Assembly: GCA_026873275.1 (NCBI GenBank)
Contig: JANTUC010000001.1
Location: 2,790,001-2,854,000 of the forward strand
Direction: 5' to 3'
DNA length: 64,000 nt
Source of the DNA: Pseudopithomyces maydicus
Taxonomy: Eukaryota; Ascomycota; Dothideomycetes; Pleosporales; Didymosphaeriaceae
Under the pieces are notes generated by a model. It did not search any database and was not told where the DNA came from. It worked only from the letters and a program-made list of their open reading frames with translations. The position numbers and the translations under genes were made by a program. Shown here piece after piece: positions 1 to 11,956 of the stretch (positions within the stretch are counted from its first letter, which is position 1; every line of letters starts with the position of its first letter).

Positions 1-1646
1 TCTCGTTTCCATCCAGCCCGGTCCAGACCAAGCATCCCTGGGCGAGGAAAAGTGCTGCCATGTGGCACGAGCTGCATCTGGATTGCCCCAGCGCGTTCGG
101 AGAGAAAACACGATTTGAAGAGAGTCGATAGCTCTCGGGGGATTGCACGGATGGGGTTGGAATGGCAAGAAGACGGTGCGCAAGTCATGGCAGGACTGAT
201 GTGACGGCGAAAAAAGGATCTTCAGCCCCAAGGATTCACCCGATCTAGCGCGATCTGGAAGCAGTGTCCACGGACCGATGCTCGTGCCTGTACGTAGACT
301 ACGCGTGGGGAAGACGCCGGATGCATGCGCAAGACACGCGAGCAGTTACAGGACGTGGAAATGCGCATCGTTACGAGCGCGGTGGGATCCCCCTTGCGTC
401 TCCTGGACGACCGCGCTGTGCGCTTCCTTTCTACACTCCTGAAAAAATCTCTGAAGAGAGCGTGGCCGAGTCGTCTTGGCCGATGTCCCAGCCTGCAATT
501 TGCCTCTCGATTTCGCCAAGACCACATTGCGCGACATTAAAGCCTAACCAAAGCGTAGACTAGCAATTGTGGCATGAGAGCACCCAGTTAACAAACCTTG
601 GACCACGCAGACGTTTTGCGCTGTATTTTGTTGAGAGACAGCCGTTGAACTCGGGAAATGCGTCATCTGCAAGCCGAACGAACCACACCCCCAGAAGTCG
701 TGGAAGGGCGCACAGGCGAGGCTACAGGCACACAACTTTCACGTCTGCATGTTCCTGTTATCATCATGACCAGACTGACACGCTCCCGAGGTCGGTTCTT
801 GCGGACCGCACCACCCATGCAGTGCATGTATCATCACGGAAACTCCTTTGCCGAACAACCGCTTCGAGTTCAACGAAACCACACGCAGGACCCTTCATCT
901 CTCATGTGACTGCTAAAAGCAAACGCAATCTTCTATGTTTACACACCTGCATAGCTGCCTGCACAAGACTTGATGCGACTGAGAATTATGGCTGCGCCAA
1001 ATCCGGATCGGGCACTTCGAAACACGACGCGCCTCAGATGTCCGGGATGCCGCGCCACAACACCAGTTCCAGGCTGCCAAACATGTGTCGCCCCACCTGT
1101 GGCTGCTTGGCTGCTTCACCTGTAACTACTCCTGTTTAGCCAAGTCATTCATGGATCGCAACATTCCATCCAGAAATGGTCATGGCAGTGCGCCTTCAGC
1201 ACGATTGATTGGACGAGCTTTGTCATGTATAAACAATCGTACCAACCAACATCGCTTCGGTCTTCCATCGGTCTCATGGCACGTCAGGTCACAAGTCAAG
1301 ACCTCAGCCTCCTCCAAGTATCCGCCCAGATGCAGCAAAGAATAGTCCATCAAACACTTGTAGTCACCAGGAGCCCGAGTACGACGTCAGCACAGAGAAA
1401 CACATTTTCTTTTTCAGGGGTCAGAGCTTCTATGTAGACATATATATTGTGCCTCCTTAGCTGCTATGAAACTGTCATTATCAACAAGTTCAGAGTCTTC
1501 TCTTTCGGTTTTTGGGTTCTCATTCGTTGCGCAGCGCGCTAATTCGTAATAATCTCAGAGCAGAGCTCTATACATTCTTTCAGTGTTCTCATCTTCCGAC
1601 AAAGTCTATCAATCACACCGTCCCTCACAAAGAAAGAACATTCACC
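1..1646. other. Left-edge intergenic region, no gene supported
   Basis: Open frames of up to 190 codons occur on both strands, but none has a convincing composition, signal peptide, family motif or intron structure. A TATA-like stretch (catatatattg) lies near 1438-1448. The last 200 bases are the likely promoter and 5' leader of the secreted repeat protein that starts at 1647. Confidence 0.5.
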
Positions 1647-2709
1647 ATGAAGTCCACATACTCAGTCCTTACTACACTCCTGGCCGTGTCCCTCGTGGCT
1701 GCCGGACCACTCCCGATTAATGTTAATGGTTTACGCGTAAAACGAACCGAATCCATTGCAGAAGCTCCTACTGTCACCAGTGCTGCAGCAGTTGCGTAAG
1801 TAGTTGGATCATCCAAATGCGTTGCGAAGCGTATTCTTATACAAGTAGACACTCTTCACCGGTACCGGAAGTCGCTTCTACTCACGCCCCTGCTCCCGCC
1901 CCTGCTCCCGCCCCTGCTCCCGCTCCTGCTCCCGCTCCTGCTCCCGCCCCCGCCCCCGCCCCCTCGAAAACCCAGAAGACCAGAAAGCCGCGGAAGACAA
2001 AGCAGGTACGTATCTTATAAACCTCTGACTATGAAATTGGACTGACAAGTTCCAGCGGCGGAGCACAAGGCAGCAGCCGATGCCATGGAAGCTATGCACG
2101 TTGCTGAAGCTGAAGCCAAGGACAAGGCTCATCAAGAAGCAGCCGCGAAGATGGAAGCAATGCATGTTGCCGAGGCGGAGGCCAAAGACAAAGCCCACCA
2201 GGAAGCAGCTGCTCAAATGGAAGCTATGCATGTTGCCGAAGCCGAAGCCAAAGACAAGGCCCACCAAGAAGCAGCCGCGAAGATGGAGGCGATGCACGTT
2301 GCTGAAGCAGAGGCCAAAGACAAGGCATCGCAAGAAGGTAGCGCCCACTCACTTCTCTTTCTTGTTGCCATCATACTTACGATATACCAGCGGCAGCCAA
2401 AGCCGAGGCAGAGCACAAAGCCAGACTCGAGGCCGAAGCCGCTGCAGACAAGGCCGCTGCAGATGCAAAGGAAGCGGAACACCAAAAGGCTGCCCTTGGA
2501 GAAGCCCCCAAGAAGCGCCGGCCACGGCAACTGAAACTTTTGCCCAAGAGCCCGCTGCACAGAACACTGGTATACCTGCAGCCATCACCGTTGTTGCAGA
2601 AGCCACCGCAGAGGTCACTTCAGCTGCGGCGACGAGCACCACAGAGGCTGTCGCTTCATCCGTGGAGACTACCGCTGCCCCCGAGACTCCGGCCGCAGCC
2701 AAGAAATAG
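1647..2709 (+). CDS. Secreted Ala/Glu/Lys-rich repeat protein with (Ala-Pro)n spacer; frame break near 2505
   Basis: I do not recognise the family. The start at 1647 gives a clear signal peptide (hydrophobic run ending in LVAAGP) followed by a KR pair near residues 31-32. Inferred exons are 1647-1795, 1846-2009, 2056-2337 and 2391-2709, with 5' sites GTAAGT, GTATCT and GTAGCG. The second exon encodes an (Ala-Pro) array and a basic KTQKTRKPRKTK segment. The third encodes four 22-residue units beginning MEAMHVAEAEAKDKAHQ, spaced exactly 66 bp (2085, 2151, 2217, 2283), which should form a long charged helix. In the last exon the frame carrying the Ala/Glu/Lys pattern gives way to a Thr/Ala-rich frame ending AAAKK-stop. 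One missing C in the C5 run at 2505-2509 reconciles the two. With that base the protein is about 304 residues. It is a possible cell-wall or effector-like protein; function is unknown. Confidence 0.65.
2085..2337 (+). repeat. Four tandem 66-bp coding repeats
   Basis: Start codons of the unit lie at 2085, 2151, 2217 and 2283, exactly 66 bp apart. Each unit encodes MEAMHVAEAEAKDKA followed by HQEAAAK/Q; the last unit changes HQ to SQ. Synonymous third-position differences between units show the repeat is not brand new. Copy number is likely variable between strains. Confidence 0.9.
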
Positions 2710-3297
2710 ATGAAACCCGTTGTCGACCCAGATTTACCAACTCACTGCTACGAATCGTGTTCTCGAAGAACATATCACTGCAGTAACCCGTCTTCGCAAT
2801 GATTAAGCAACTTGGTATCGGAATTTGAGTCGGGTTTTCAAGCAAGATATTGAATAGACGGGGATTACAACCTGCTTCCGTACCAGGTGCAGTTCAAGAT
2901 GTACGGAAAGAGACGAATTTATCGAACATGGACCATCAAACCTATATAACACCAACACATTAGATTTAAGGCCATCGGATCTTTCTGCACATTATCAAGT
3001 ATCATGTTAAACTATAATGAAAAAAAAATTTTGAATCGGCGAGTGCCAAGAACGCTGAAATTGCCTGTTCATCATGTTAAATTTCGACATTCGGTGACAT
3101 TGAAAGCGCCAAGTATGCAGCTCACAGTGTTAAGATAATCAAGTCACAATCTAGCTTCAAATGGCATGTAGGGGTTTGACAAACAATTTGTGAAAATAAT
3201 TTGACGCGGTCCAGCCTGCTATCAATTTCACACTACCACTGCTAGCTATCCATCCATCAGAACAGATCAAAGATTCTGCATTTCAAAAGAAGTGGTA
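2710..3297. other. Convergent intergenic region, no gene seen
   Basis: AT-rich sequence between two genes that converge. It should hold the 3' ends of both transcripts. An A9 run lies near 3019-3027. No open frame of note. Confidence 0.5.
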
Positions 3298-4207
3298 CTA
3301 GTTTTCAGCAGTCCACAGAGCCGGGCCAGGGATTGGGTAGCTTGTCGGGTTGTTGTATAGATTGAACAGAATTCCCGCATCGTTTCTCTTGTAAAGGGAT
3401 GTACCTGCCACACCATTTGTGGGCGCGACCGTACCGCTACCCGAGACTTTGATGTTCAAGCATTGAGGGTAGAGCTGAGCCCCGTTGTCACTACTCGCGC
3501 CATGCAGCGCGATGATCTCGTGACGAACAACATAATTACCAGGCTTAAGGTTCCTAGGAATCACTGTCGAGGCGGTAAAGCTGTTCTTAATAAGACTATC
3601 AGCAGCCCACGTACCGGAGCTGAGGCCACTCTGTGAGATTTTGGACCAACGGAGCGAGGACGGGCTGAGGGAAGTGCATTCGCCTGATGGACATTGTTAA
3701 TGCCTGTTGAAAATGAAAACTCCGGAGTCTCTTCTCACCGTTACACGGGGCAATATAATTAATGATAGGTCCTTTGTGGCTATCGGGCCAGGTGCTGAAT
3801 ACTGTTAGTGGATCAAATGTACTAGGCAGATATTTATATACTCACTTCCAGATGAAATCGACTGTGTCACCAGCTTTGACATTCACGTAGCTCTGGCCAG
3901 CTTGGGCGCTCTTGTGGCAATTGATATCAACTGAACCCAGAGCATCGGGCGAGACGAAACCGTTATCCTGGTTGAGCGAATCCCATCCAGCAGTGACGGG
4001 GCGTGATTGTCCGTTCTGCACGTAGTACCACCACACAGGGTCAGACCCTTTGGTGACTACTCCATTGTTTCGGACACCAGTCACAAAGCCTGGATCTTGG
4101 TAAGTGATGCTGCATCAGCGATGTTGTGGGGGTTGGTTCGGCGTACCATGCGCGGACGTGGTACTGAACAAGGCCGAAACGACCGTGAGCAAGACAAATG
4201 TGTACAT
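3298..4207 (-). CDS. AA9 lytic polysaccharide monooxygenase
   Basis: Secreted copper enzyme that oxidatively cleaves cellulose or related glucans. Four exons: 4147-4207, 3846-4095, 3739-3794 and 3298-3683, giving 250 residues, normal for a catalytic domain without a CBM. The start gives a 19-residue signal peptide ending TTSA, directly followed by His20, the N-terminal His of the copper brace. Exon 2 carries the family signature DNGFVSPDALGSVDINCHK. Exon 3 carries TWPDSHKGP with the second copper His (about residue 110). Exon 4 carries QLYPQC with the axial Tyr (about residue 194). All three ligands are therefore intact. Introns are 51-55 bp. A TATA box lies about 70 bp upstream of the ATG. 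A GH16-like gene lies next on the same strand. Substrate preference cannot be read from the sequence. Confidence 0.93.
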
Positions 4208-4812
4208 ATTGCGCTTGTATAAGAGAATTTGAGACAGTTCGTTGATTTGCGAGTAGGAATTATGATTGAATTCGCTCTTTATATAGCTGAGTCCCTCGCA
4301 AGTTTCAGCCCAAATTCCGTTTCATTCTATCCCAACGGCTTCCAACAGACAAAAATCCGAAAACCAAGGCACTTGAAAAACGCCCAGCTATCACCACATG
4401 GTCTATTATTCCTTCATCGCGCGAATCAACATCGCGTGGAATCCCACAGCCTCACGGAACCAATGCTTGGCATCTCTGGTGTACGTCGCGTGCAACTCTG
4501 CACAACACCCAAGCCCGGAACCGATGGTGTGCGGTAGTGCTAGCGTGCCGGTATAGATTGCAGAGCCGCTCAGGCGTTGGTGGAAGTTTCGGTAAACAGT
4601 CGTGGGATGTGGGGTGCAGGGGTGTCTTACCATCCGAGTTCTCCGCTTAATTAATTTAAATTTTCTCGTCAGCACAGGGAATAGTCAGCTCTGAAATGGA
4701 AAACAGGAAATAGCTTGAAGACTTTTGAGCTCCTGAACACCATTAAATTCAGAAAAAAAAACTATAGGGGGACAAGCTATGTGGTAGAAGCCCCATTCCT
4801 CTTCATTCGTCT
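4208..4812. other. AA9 promoter region, no gene seen
   Basis: 605 bp between the AA9 start and the 3' end of the GH16-like gene. It should contain the AA9 promoter. Small open frames here lack any support. Confidence 0.5.
4278..4285 (-). promoter_or_regulatory. TATA box of the AA9 gene
   Basis: On the minus strand the sequence reads ctatataaag, about 71 bp upstream of the start codon at 4207, a sensible position for a fungal core promoter. Confidence 0.6.
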
Positions 4813-5719
4813 CTAGATTGTTGTGACCTCTAAGTTACGAACTGCGTAAGTCGTGGCTTTTTCAGAGTCAGTGTTGTTCCTAAACCTAGCACAGTTACTT
4901 ACTTGAAGCTGGACCTGGACTTCCACTACTACCTTCCATCTGGAGATTGATGATCCTGTTCAAGTTAACCTTACAATTTTCTCCGTCCACCAGTGCTGTG
5001 CTCAGGGGTACTCACAGATACAGGGGCTTCCCCACATAATCCTTCCCATAATGTGTTGTCACTTCCACGCCATTCAGCCAGTACTTGACTTGGGCATCTT
5101 TCCCATTGCCTCTATCCCTAATCTGGCATTTGATGTCGTGAAAACTTCCTGGGTTTGCGTAATCAACATCCTTCCATTGCAATACACTACTCGTATTGAA
5201 CGTGTTGAAACTTATCTTCCCACTGCCTTTCCACTCTGCCATGTCAACCTCTGGTGGCCAGCCATTGACGGCTGTTAGCCAAAAGGCGGGCCACGTGCCC
5301 TTTCCAGTTGTAGCCTGGAAGCTGCCACTGAAAATGAACCCACCCCCAGTGGGCACAGTGAAATGCTGCTTCGCAAAGACTGCGCCTGAGAGGTAGTTTA
5401 TAGGTATCTGTTTGCCACCATGTGTAGCAGGCTTCTCGCCGCTAACCTTTTGTGCTGTAATGGTCAGGGTGCCAGGCGTGGAAATAACAGCGTGTGATGG
5501 ATTCATCCTTGCACCGCCATTGTGATCAGTGCCCCACGGGCTGAATCCAGAGACACACAGTCAGCCATAAGTAACTTCATAACGTATAGGGGTTCTTTAC
5601 TAATTATAGGAGAAATATTGTGTAAGAGACGAAGTCGAATCGAACACAGTTTTTGGGATCAGAGTTGCAGCAGAGGAAAGCCCTACCACGAGTATAACTG
5701 GCAGTGGCGAGAAATGCAT
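4813..5719 (-). CDS. Secreted GH16-like glucanase
   Basis: Concanavalin-A-fold glycosidase, probably acting on beta-glucan or a related polysaccharide. Four exons: 5601-5719, 5016-5540, 4903-4955 and 4813-4841, giving 241 residues. The start at 5719 gives a signal peptide (MHFSPLPVILVVGLSSAA). An upstream in-frame ATG at 5785 would bury this signal. Motifs in order are YPWGTDHNGGARM (about 40-52), a WPAFW strand, and EVDMAE (about 137-142), matching the GH16 ExDxxE catalytic motif with nucleophile and acid/base Glu. The late exons encode IINLQMEGSSGSPGP and RNLEVTTI, a C-terminal strand pattern I associate with fungal GH16/PL-like proteins. It sits just upstream of the AA9 gene on the same strand. 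Glycosidase activity is inferred from the motif; a lyase relative is the main alternative. Confidence 0.82.
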
Positions 5720-6245
5720 TCTTTTAGCGAGCGGTAATGAGACAAGCAAAGAATGATAAGAAAGCTTGAGGTTACCGTTGCCCAAGGTGGGGCTGTAACC
5801 CGGTATATAACTTTCTTGCTATGTCTCTATTTCATGTTATTACTTTTGTATGGGAATATTGATCCCGGTAAATGGTATGCCGCTCTCCTTTGACGACAGA
5901 GGTGTTTCGTATAAACAAAAGTCTGGGGAACCTGGTTACTAGTTGCTTCACGCACGAATAGGCGGCTAGCGCTTCAACCGAATTGGGAATGTCACAATCA
6001 ATAGTCAACACCGGGCATCGGCATAAATGGTTCACGAATCACGCAGCCACAAAAGTCGCGCAACATTACTCGCAGAGCTTTATTTTAGCCGAATGAGTAC
6101 AGTGCAGATGTCTTGTAGCTGCTACAATCAGAATACTTCAGAGCTTCCAGAAATTAGGTGAATGTAGTCAACGGCGCACAGATACAGATATGAGACGTAG
6201 ATGTATTCAGTAAAAAGAACAGAAGCATGAACTAGATTTGAGAGC
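5720..6245. other. GH16 promoter and monooxygenase 3' region
   Basis: No gene seen. It contains the GH16 TATA box described separately and, nearer 6245, AT-rich sequence expected for the 3' end of the monooxygenase transcript. Confidence 0.5.
5803..5809 (-). promoter_or_regulatory. TATA box of the GH16-like gene
   Basis: The minus strand reads gttatatacc about 85 bp upstream of the chosen ATG at 5719. Its position supports the shorter start rather than the one at 5785, which would leave only about 20 bp. Confidence 0.5.
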
Positions 6246-7645
6246 TTAGACTCCGACATACATTCCCGCATATTGCTTCGGAAGTTTAAAGTGATCTCTC
6301 TGGTAATCGTTCGGCACGAGCCATTTCACCCAAGGCCCGATGCGCCGCCATACAGGGTTGGAGATAATCGTGACCAGAATGCCGACGAGCTTGAGTCCCC
6401 AAGCACTCTGTGGGATCCCGATTTGAGGCATTCCTGGGAAAAGCTTTTGGCACTGATCCACAAAAGGGCTCAGTGTGTCGACATAGCGCTTGAGAGCAAG
6501 AGGGATGTTAGACGGCGAGCTTGCGATTTCACCAGCTAGTACGTATGAGCCGACAATAGCAAGAGAGGTTCCCTGTGAGTAAATTAGCTCAGACATCAGA
6601 CGACCCCCGACTGTAACCGCTCACCATGCCTGAAAGTGGGGAAGGGCAATATCCAGCGTCCCCCAGCAGCGCGACTCTTCCCTTTACGAAACCTTCTTCG
6701 CCCATTTTGACTTGTACAATTTCTTGTATGTAGAAATCTTTTGCTGTATCCATACCCTGCAGGCACCTCTTGCTTTCTCCGCCTGCGTCTTCAAACTCTT
6801 TCTCAAGCCACTTCTTTGCTCTTGCCTCGTCACGCTTCTTTAGCGCATCATCCACCTCATCGAATCGTTTCAAATCCCAATCTACTACTCCAAGAAAAGC
6901 CCGGGTATCATTGTATGGACTAGGCCTCGTGACAAGAAGTCGTCCCTTGGTTGTCGAGTACCACTGCGCGTATCGGGTGTCACTTTCCACGCGCGGGATT
7001 GTAAAAAATGCCATGTATTCGCCCAGCCGACGGAGATAGTTATCGTTGTTGGGTCCATGCCCAAACGCAAGACGGCGCGTGCGTGAAATCTGACCATCGG
7101 CACCGACAACAAGGTCGTAGTAAGCTGGCGAAAGATGATTCGTGAAGGTCACATGTACTTGATCGGCTTGTACATCTTGGACCAAGTCCTTGATTGTCTC
7201 ATCAAAGACATATTCGACTCCTTGTAGCTCATGCGTTGCATTGTAAAAGATGCGCGCCAAGTCGGCTCTCAAGATCTCGTACCTATCTTAGACTCAGCGT
7301 CTCCCCGGTCGTACTTTAGTTTTCCGGCACAACTTACTCGCTGGTGAAACTTTGATTTTTATCATCACCCGTTGCATCAAGTCTTGTCTTTGATACCCCA
7401 TCCGGATATACGAACTCAAAGCCCACCTCTGTTGTGTTTTTGTCTCGGACCGCCTGTTCCAAGCCCATTGCCTTCATGACATCAACAGCTACGCCTCGTA
7501 TATCGACTGCTTGCCCCGACTCCCTGGGCTGTGGTGCTCGTTCAAGTATGGTGATTTGAGCATCCACACTTGCTTGATTGAGCCACCAGGCAAGACATGG
7601 GCCTGCGACGCCTCCACCTGAAATGAGAATCTTGAGGGGAGGCAT
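6246..7645 (-). CDS. FAD-dependent aromatic-type monooxygenase
   Basis: Group A flavoprotein monooxygenase of the FAD_binding_3 type, which uses NAD(P)H and O2 to hydroxylate a small, often aromatic, substrate. Three exons: 7338-7645, 6625-7282 and 6246-6572, giving 430 residues, the usual size. The start at 7645 places ILISGGGVAGP at the N-terminus, with the dinucleotide-binding GxGxxG at about residues 10-15. GADGQISRTR (the DG motif) lies in the middle, and GRVALLGDAGYCPSP (the GD motif, FAD ribityl contact) near 315. The splice after it joins SGM to GTSLAIVG, as expected in the family. An upstream in-frame ATG at 7738 adds about 31 residues with no family support. The C-terminus has a hydrophobic stretch that could be a membrane tether. 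The substrate is unknown. Confidence 0.88.
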
Positions 7646-9103
7646 TATACTGTAGACTTTATTCAACAGTCCTCGAAACTTTTTATGTTTTACAATAGAT
7701 TGAATAATTGTTTGGGAAACCTGGTGTATAGGTTTCACAAAAGGCTCTGCTCAGCCTCAACAAATTGCGATAAAGGGTTGTAATCTGACTCTCAAGTGCC
7801 CAACAGAGGGCTTATATATAAAAGGAAAACTTGCAAAGATGCTACCGATATTTTTTTGTTTGGATTTAATGTCGTAATTAATCTCTTGAGGGTGACGCAG
7901 ACTTCGTTCGGCGCCGTTCGGGGGTCGGGGCGGAGTCTAACTATTTCCCGACTATCACCGAGTCGAACAATAGACTATTCCAACTAGGAATCGACTCAGC
8001 CAAAGCATGAGGCTAGGGAGGTGAGAAATTGGTCTGGCTTATATTTATCTAGAGAATAGCTAGCCCGGTTTTTATTTGGGAAATGCAGTGTCTTCCATTC
8101 AGCCAAAAGCCACATGGCGCTACGTTTGTCAAGCATACGAGCATCTCTATCCAGTAATTACCTATACAAATATGTTCTGCACTCCTTCGGCACTGCCTCC
8201 CGAGCCGAGAGGTGAAAGTGGGAGAGCTGAAATATACACCATAAGCAGAGGATCCAGCTGTGAATTGGTAGCTTCGCGCGCAGCTACAGCTGCTAGGTCG
8301 GCGCCGGCTGAAGTAGACTAGCTACAGCAAGGCCTTTCAGTGGTCCTGCACCAACTAGATACCGAGGCGTTTTCTGCAGGCTGGTCTTCTGGGCTGGCAT
8401 TCTTGGTGCATCGAATTATTCACCCAACGCAACAGATCGATGACATCATGCGCTGCCACGGGAAAGACATGTTCTGATGCTAGCATGTAGCCCACACAAA
8501 TAACAACGTATTCCAGTTGCTGGACGATAGCTTCAGCCAGATTACTCGAATATCCAGATATTCCGAATACGAACCTCAGGAAGATATCTGAACTATTGCG
8601 CGGAAAATCGACCCATCGTGCACCTGGATGTAAAACTCGCCTTTGAAAACATCAAAAAGTTCTGCTTGCTCAAATAATCAAGTTGCAGATGCCTTTCTAA
8701 TGGTTTCTTCTGTCTCTTGTGACATTCTTATGCATCTTTGTAATTCGGGATGGAGGGAATAGAGAGGCGGGGAAGAAGCTATGAACAGTAGATCAGCGAA
8801 TATGACATGTTACACGAAGTCTAGTCGGCTGAAGCAGAGATTGTATCCTGGTATGTTGTTGCCGTGGCTATGGGCTTATGGGATGCATGTTGGGTGTCTC
8901 GATCCAGGATTTTCAAAAGCCAATCCATGCATATTGCAAAAACATATGACGACATACATAGACGCAGCTTGGCTGATGGCTAAAGATTGTTTGGCGGGGC
9001 TTTGAATTTCATGTTACCTATATGCTAAGACGACACTCATTCCACAAAAGAACATCCTCTACAGACCTCATTAGAAAAGGCGATATAGCTGTTGAAGCAG
9101 GCT
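7646..9103. other. Intergenic region upstream of the monooxygenase
   Basis: About 1.46 kb with no supportable gene. A palindromic TATA stretch (ttatatataa, 7812-7821) lies about 170 bp upstream of the monooxygenase start and could serve it. The 3' part lies past the P450 stop codon. Small open frames near 8781-9005 have no support. Confidence 0.45.
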
Positions 9104-10923
9104 TTAAGACCCATTGGCAAACCGAACCTTCACAGGATATTCTTTGCAGGGCGTTCCGCCGACTCCTTGGTTGCCCGATAGCCACGCTTTTGATCCCAAA
9201 ATCTCGCCATCCTCTTCCGCATATGCAGGTTCAAAGTCAAACTCGCGCATCGTCATAACCAAAACCAACTTTAGTTCTATAAGCGCAAGAGCTTGGCCAA
9301 TGCAATTTCTGCTTCCGTGCTCAAAGGGTCGCCAAGCTCCTTTCGTCGGATACAGGCGATCACCTTCTGTTGCGAGCCAGCGATCGGGAATGAACTTTTC
9401 AGGCTCAGGCCAGTACTTCTCGTTCAAGTGAACGGCAGTATGCACAGTCCAAATCTTCAAGCCAGCAGTGGGGAAGAGTTTTCCAGAGTCATCGGGGAGA
9501 CTGAGCTCAGGGGTACCTTGCCGGATTCCGGAAACAGGGGAATAAAGGCGGAGCGTCTCTTTGATGACAGCTAAAGTGTAAGGTAGTCGGTTGAGACTTT
9601 CGGGCTCCTGTTGAACAATGCTCAGAATGTGTGACGTTGAAGTGTCTGAACCGAAGACCGCATCATGTTCAGCTCGCACACGCGAAAGAACATGGGGATT
9701 TCTGGCTAAATTGTTGATACACATGCATATAGTCGTACTCGAGGTCTCATGCCCTGCAACCATGAAGATGATCATGTTGCTAATCAGAGAGGATTTGAAC
9801 TTTGGGTCCAGACGATCAGGTGGTGTTCCATGGCTGCGAGCACTGTTGATGTAGCTTTCCAGAGCCGCGGGGAGTAACGCCTTTGCTTTGGCTTTTTCTG
9901 ATGCAGGAGCGTTCTTCACTTCCGCAAACCTCTTATCAACGACCTCGCCAATGTACTTTTTGAAAAGACGATTGTTGTACCAGTTCATGAACGGACGTTT
10001 AGGGTTCAGCGAAGTCTAGCAGAATGAACATTACAAGTTGCTCGAGTTCCATGTTGCACGTTTGAGCTTACCCAAGGTTCGACGATGGGAGAGAAGCTTA
10101 TCCACCTGGCCTGGCTTCGAACGGTCGCAGCTATTGGGTTGTCTTTGTGCTGGTGACCCATTGGCTCGCCGCTGTACATGGTCAATATAAAGAAGACAGT
10201 ATAGCCTGCTAATCTGATAGGTAGATATCACCGAGCTCCAGTCCCAATGAAGATGAACTTACAAAGAGATTCTACCCACTACATCTATCGTAAGACGTGA
10301 GGCGAGAGGATCGAGTTTGATCTCCTTGCCCTCTTTTGCTGCTTCTCTCAATTTCTGGCAAAATATCGATATTTCTGATGCCACTGTAGGTGCCAACTGT
10401 GTGAGATAGGTGATGCTGAAACTAGGGTTGAAGAGATGCCTCCACTGCTTCCACTGGTCCTCAGGCATGGTCATCATGCTGGAGCCTGCGCAGAGAGTGT
10501 CGAGCGGCCCATTGACATCGTCCGGCTTCATCAAGGCAGGACTGTATTTTTGGAGTGCATTGGCGGCGGTCGGTGTGGTCACAACGAGGAGTGGAGCGCT
10601 AAATGGCCATGTATCCACATAGAAGAGGCCGTTGGTAAAAGATTTGGATAGGTCTTTTATTCCATAGTCGTGGCTCGCTGTGGGCGGGTATACTTTCTGA
10701 GCTGCGCCGAGCTGCTGCAAATGGCCCCACAGAAAGCTGTGGTTGGCTGGCATGTCCTGATATTCACAGTCAATACCACGAACGTACGATAGCATGCAAT
10801 GCCACCCACCAAACCGGCCTTTTGAAGCTCTCGAATCATCGTTCGATTTTTCCTGAGCCTGAAAATAAAGTAGGCCAATAGGGAGGCCAGAAGTGCCAGT
10901 ACAGATAAGCCGACCGAGACCAT
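9104..10923 (-). CDS. Cytochrome P450 monooxygenase
   Basis: Membrane-anchored haem-thiolate oxygenase. Inferred exons are 10810-10923, 10263-10756, 10072-10171 and 9104-10015, giving about 539 residues, typical of a fungal P450. Residues 1-20 form a hydrophobic anchor (SVLALLASLLAYFIF). The first splice joins QKAGL to DMPANHSFLWGHL, the usual proline hinge area. AGHETSST (I-helix oxygen-binding motif) lies near 323, KETLRLYSP (ExxR) near 389, PDRW near 446, and the haem loop PFEHGSRNCIGQA has its Cys at about 474. The acceptor of intron 2 is ambiguous: I prefer ...tgtacag at 10172, which gives GRISF-GEPMGHQHKDNP; an earlier AG at about 10212 would add a hydrophobic segment. It is divergent from a rhodopsin-domain gene. 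The substrate is unknown. Confidence 0.88.
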
Positions 10924-11956
10924 GATGGCGAAGGTCGTAAAGTCTACTACTTTGGTTCAATGTTGCTCTTGGTCCGACCAGCGATGACTGGACAATAACT
11001 GGTTTAGCAGCTTGCTTTCTTCACTGAGAGACAGACACCAAAAAGTACAATGGAAACTGAGTTACGCATGCGCAAAAATGGTTGTCTATATAGGTGTATC
11101 GTTGATGGCGGCACAGACAAGTTGGCACAGACAAGTCAGCACTAGCTCCTGTACGAGACTCGTTCCTAATCCGGTCGTTGCCAAGGGTCGGATTAATGTT
11201 CTTCCTCTGTGTTGCTGACGTCGGCTCTGATTGGACGAGTGACGTACAAGACAAAACCTCGTCGGTCGACAGGCACGATGCACATGACTGGGCCCGAGCT
11301 GAGCGGATAGGTAGAAGATTTAGCGTGGAGGATGGATGGATGCGCAAAGCCCCGCGCGCTCTCGTCCCGACGGGAAGGAGGGAGCGGCGTGGGTTGCTAG
11401 GATGGCGGCGCAACGGAGATGCTGGACTCGTACTTGGAAATCAACGATATGCAGGAGAGGCGGAGTTTGGCTGGGGTCTGTAAGAGTGAGCGCAGGCCGC
11501 CCAACCATGTCACGGCGCACTCTTGGCCTGTTTAGGACTAGCGCGTTGCTTCCCGCTAGGCCTTCCCCTGTTGGGTGTCCGTTCCCTTGCCCTCCACCTT
11601 CACTCCGCCAGCCTTGCCTACCCAGCATACTACCCCTGTGCAACGGTCACCCTCGATCGCGGAATCCTTTCGATCCATGCAGGCACGCCGGATCTGCTAC
11701 ATCTGGACGTTTCTACGGAGCTTCGGACACCCCGTCGTCTGCCACAAGAGGCGATTTACTGTCCTGCAGCCCCGACCGTGCGCTGCGCGTAGTTTCACCT
11801 TGAAGCCCTACATCTTGAAGCCCGCCGCCGAACAAAATGCCCACCATTCCTCGCGCTGTAGCGCTCGTAGTCTCCAGCCATCGTACTTTAGTTCCATTTC
11901 CCTTAATGTGTTTCTTTTTATTGTTAAGTGTAATCGCACCACACCACCGTGATATC
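10924..11956. other. Divergent promoter region between P450 and a rhodopsin-domain gene
   Basis: About 1.03 kb. Long overlapping open frames exist on both strands at 11020-11980. They mirror each other and have Pro/Arg-rich shadow composition, with no family motif, so I do not call a gene. Confidence 0.45.

Noticed and set aside
567..1139. 190-codon frame on the plus strand near the left edge
   Set aside because: Cys/Ser/Thr/His-rich random-looking composition and no family resemblance.
6246..10924. Secondary-metabolite gene cluster around the monooxygenase and P450
   Set aside because: No polyketide synthase, peptide synthetase, terpene cyclase or prenyltransferase is present in the window.
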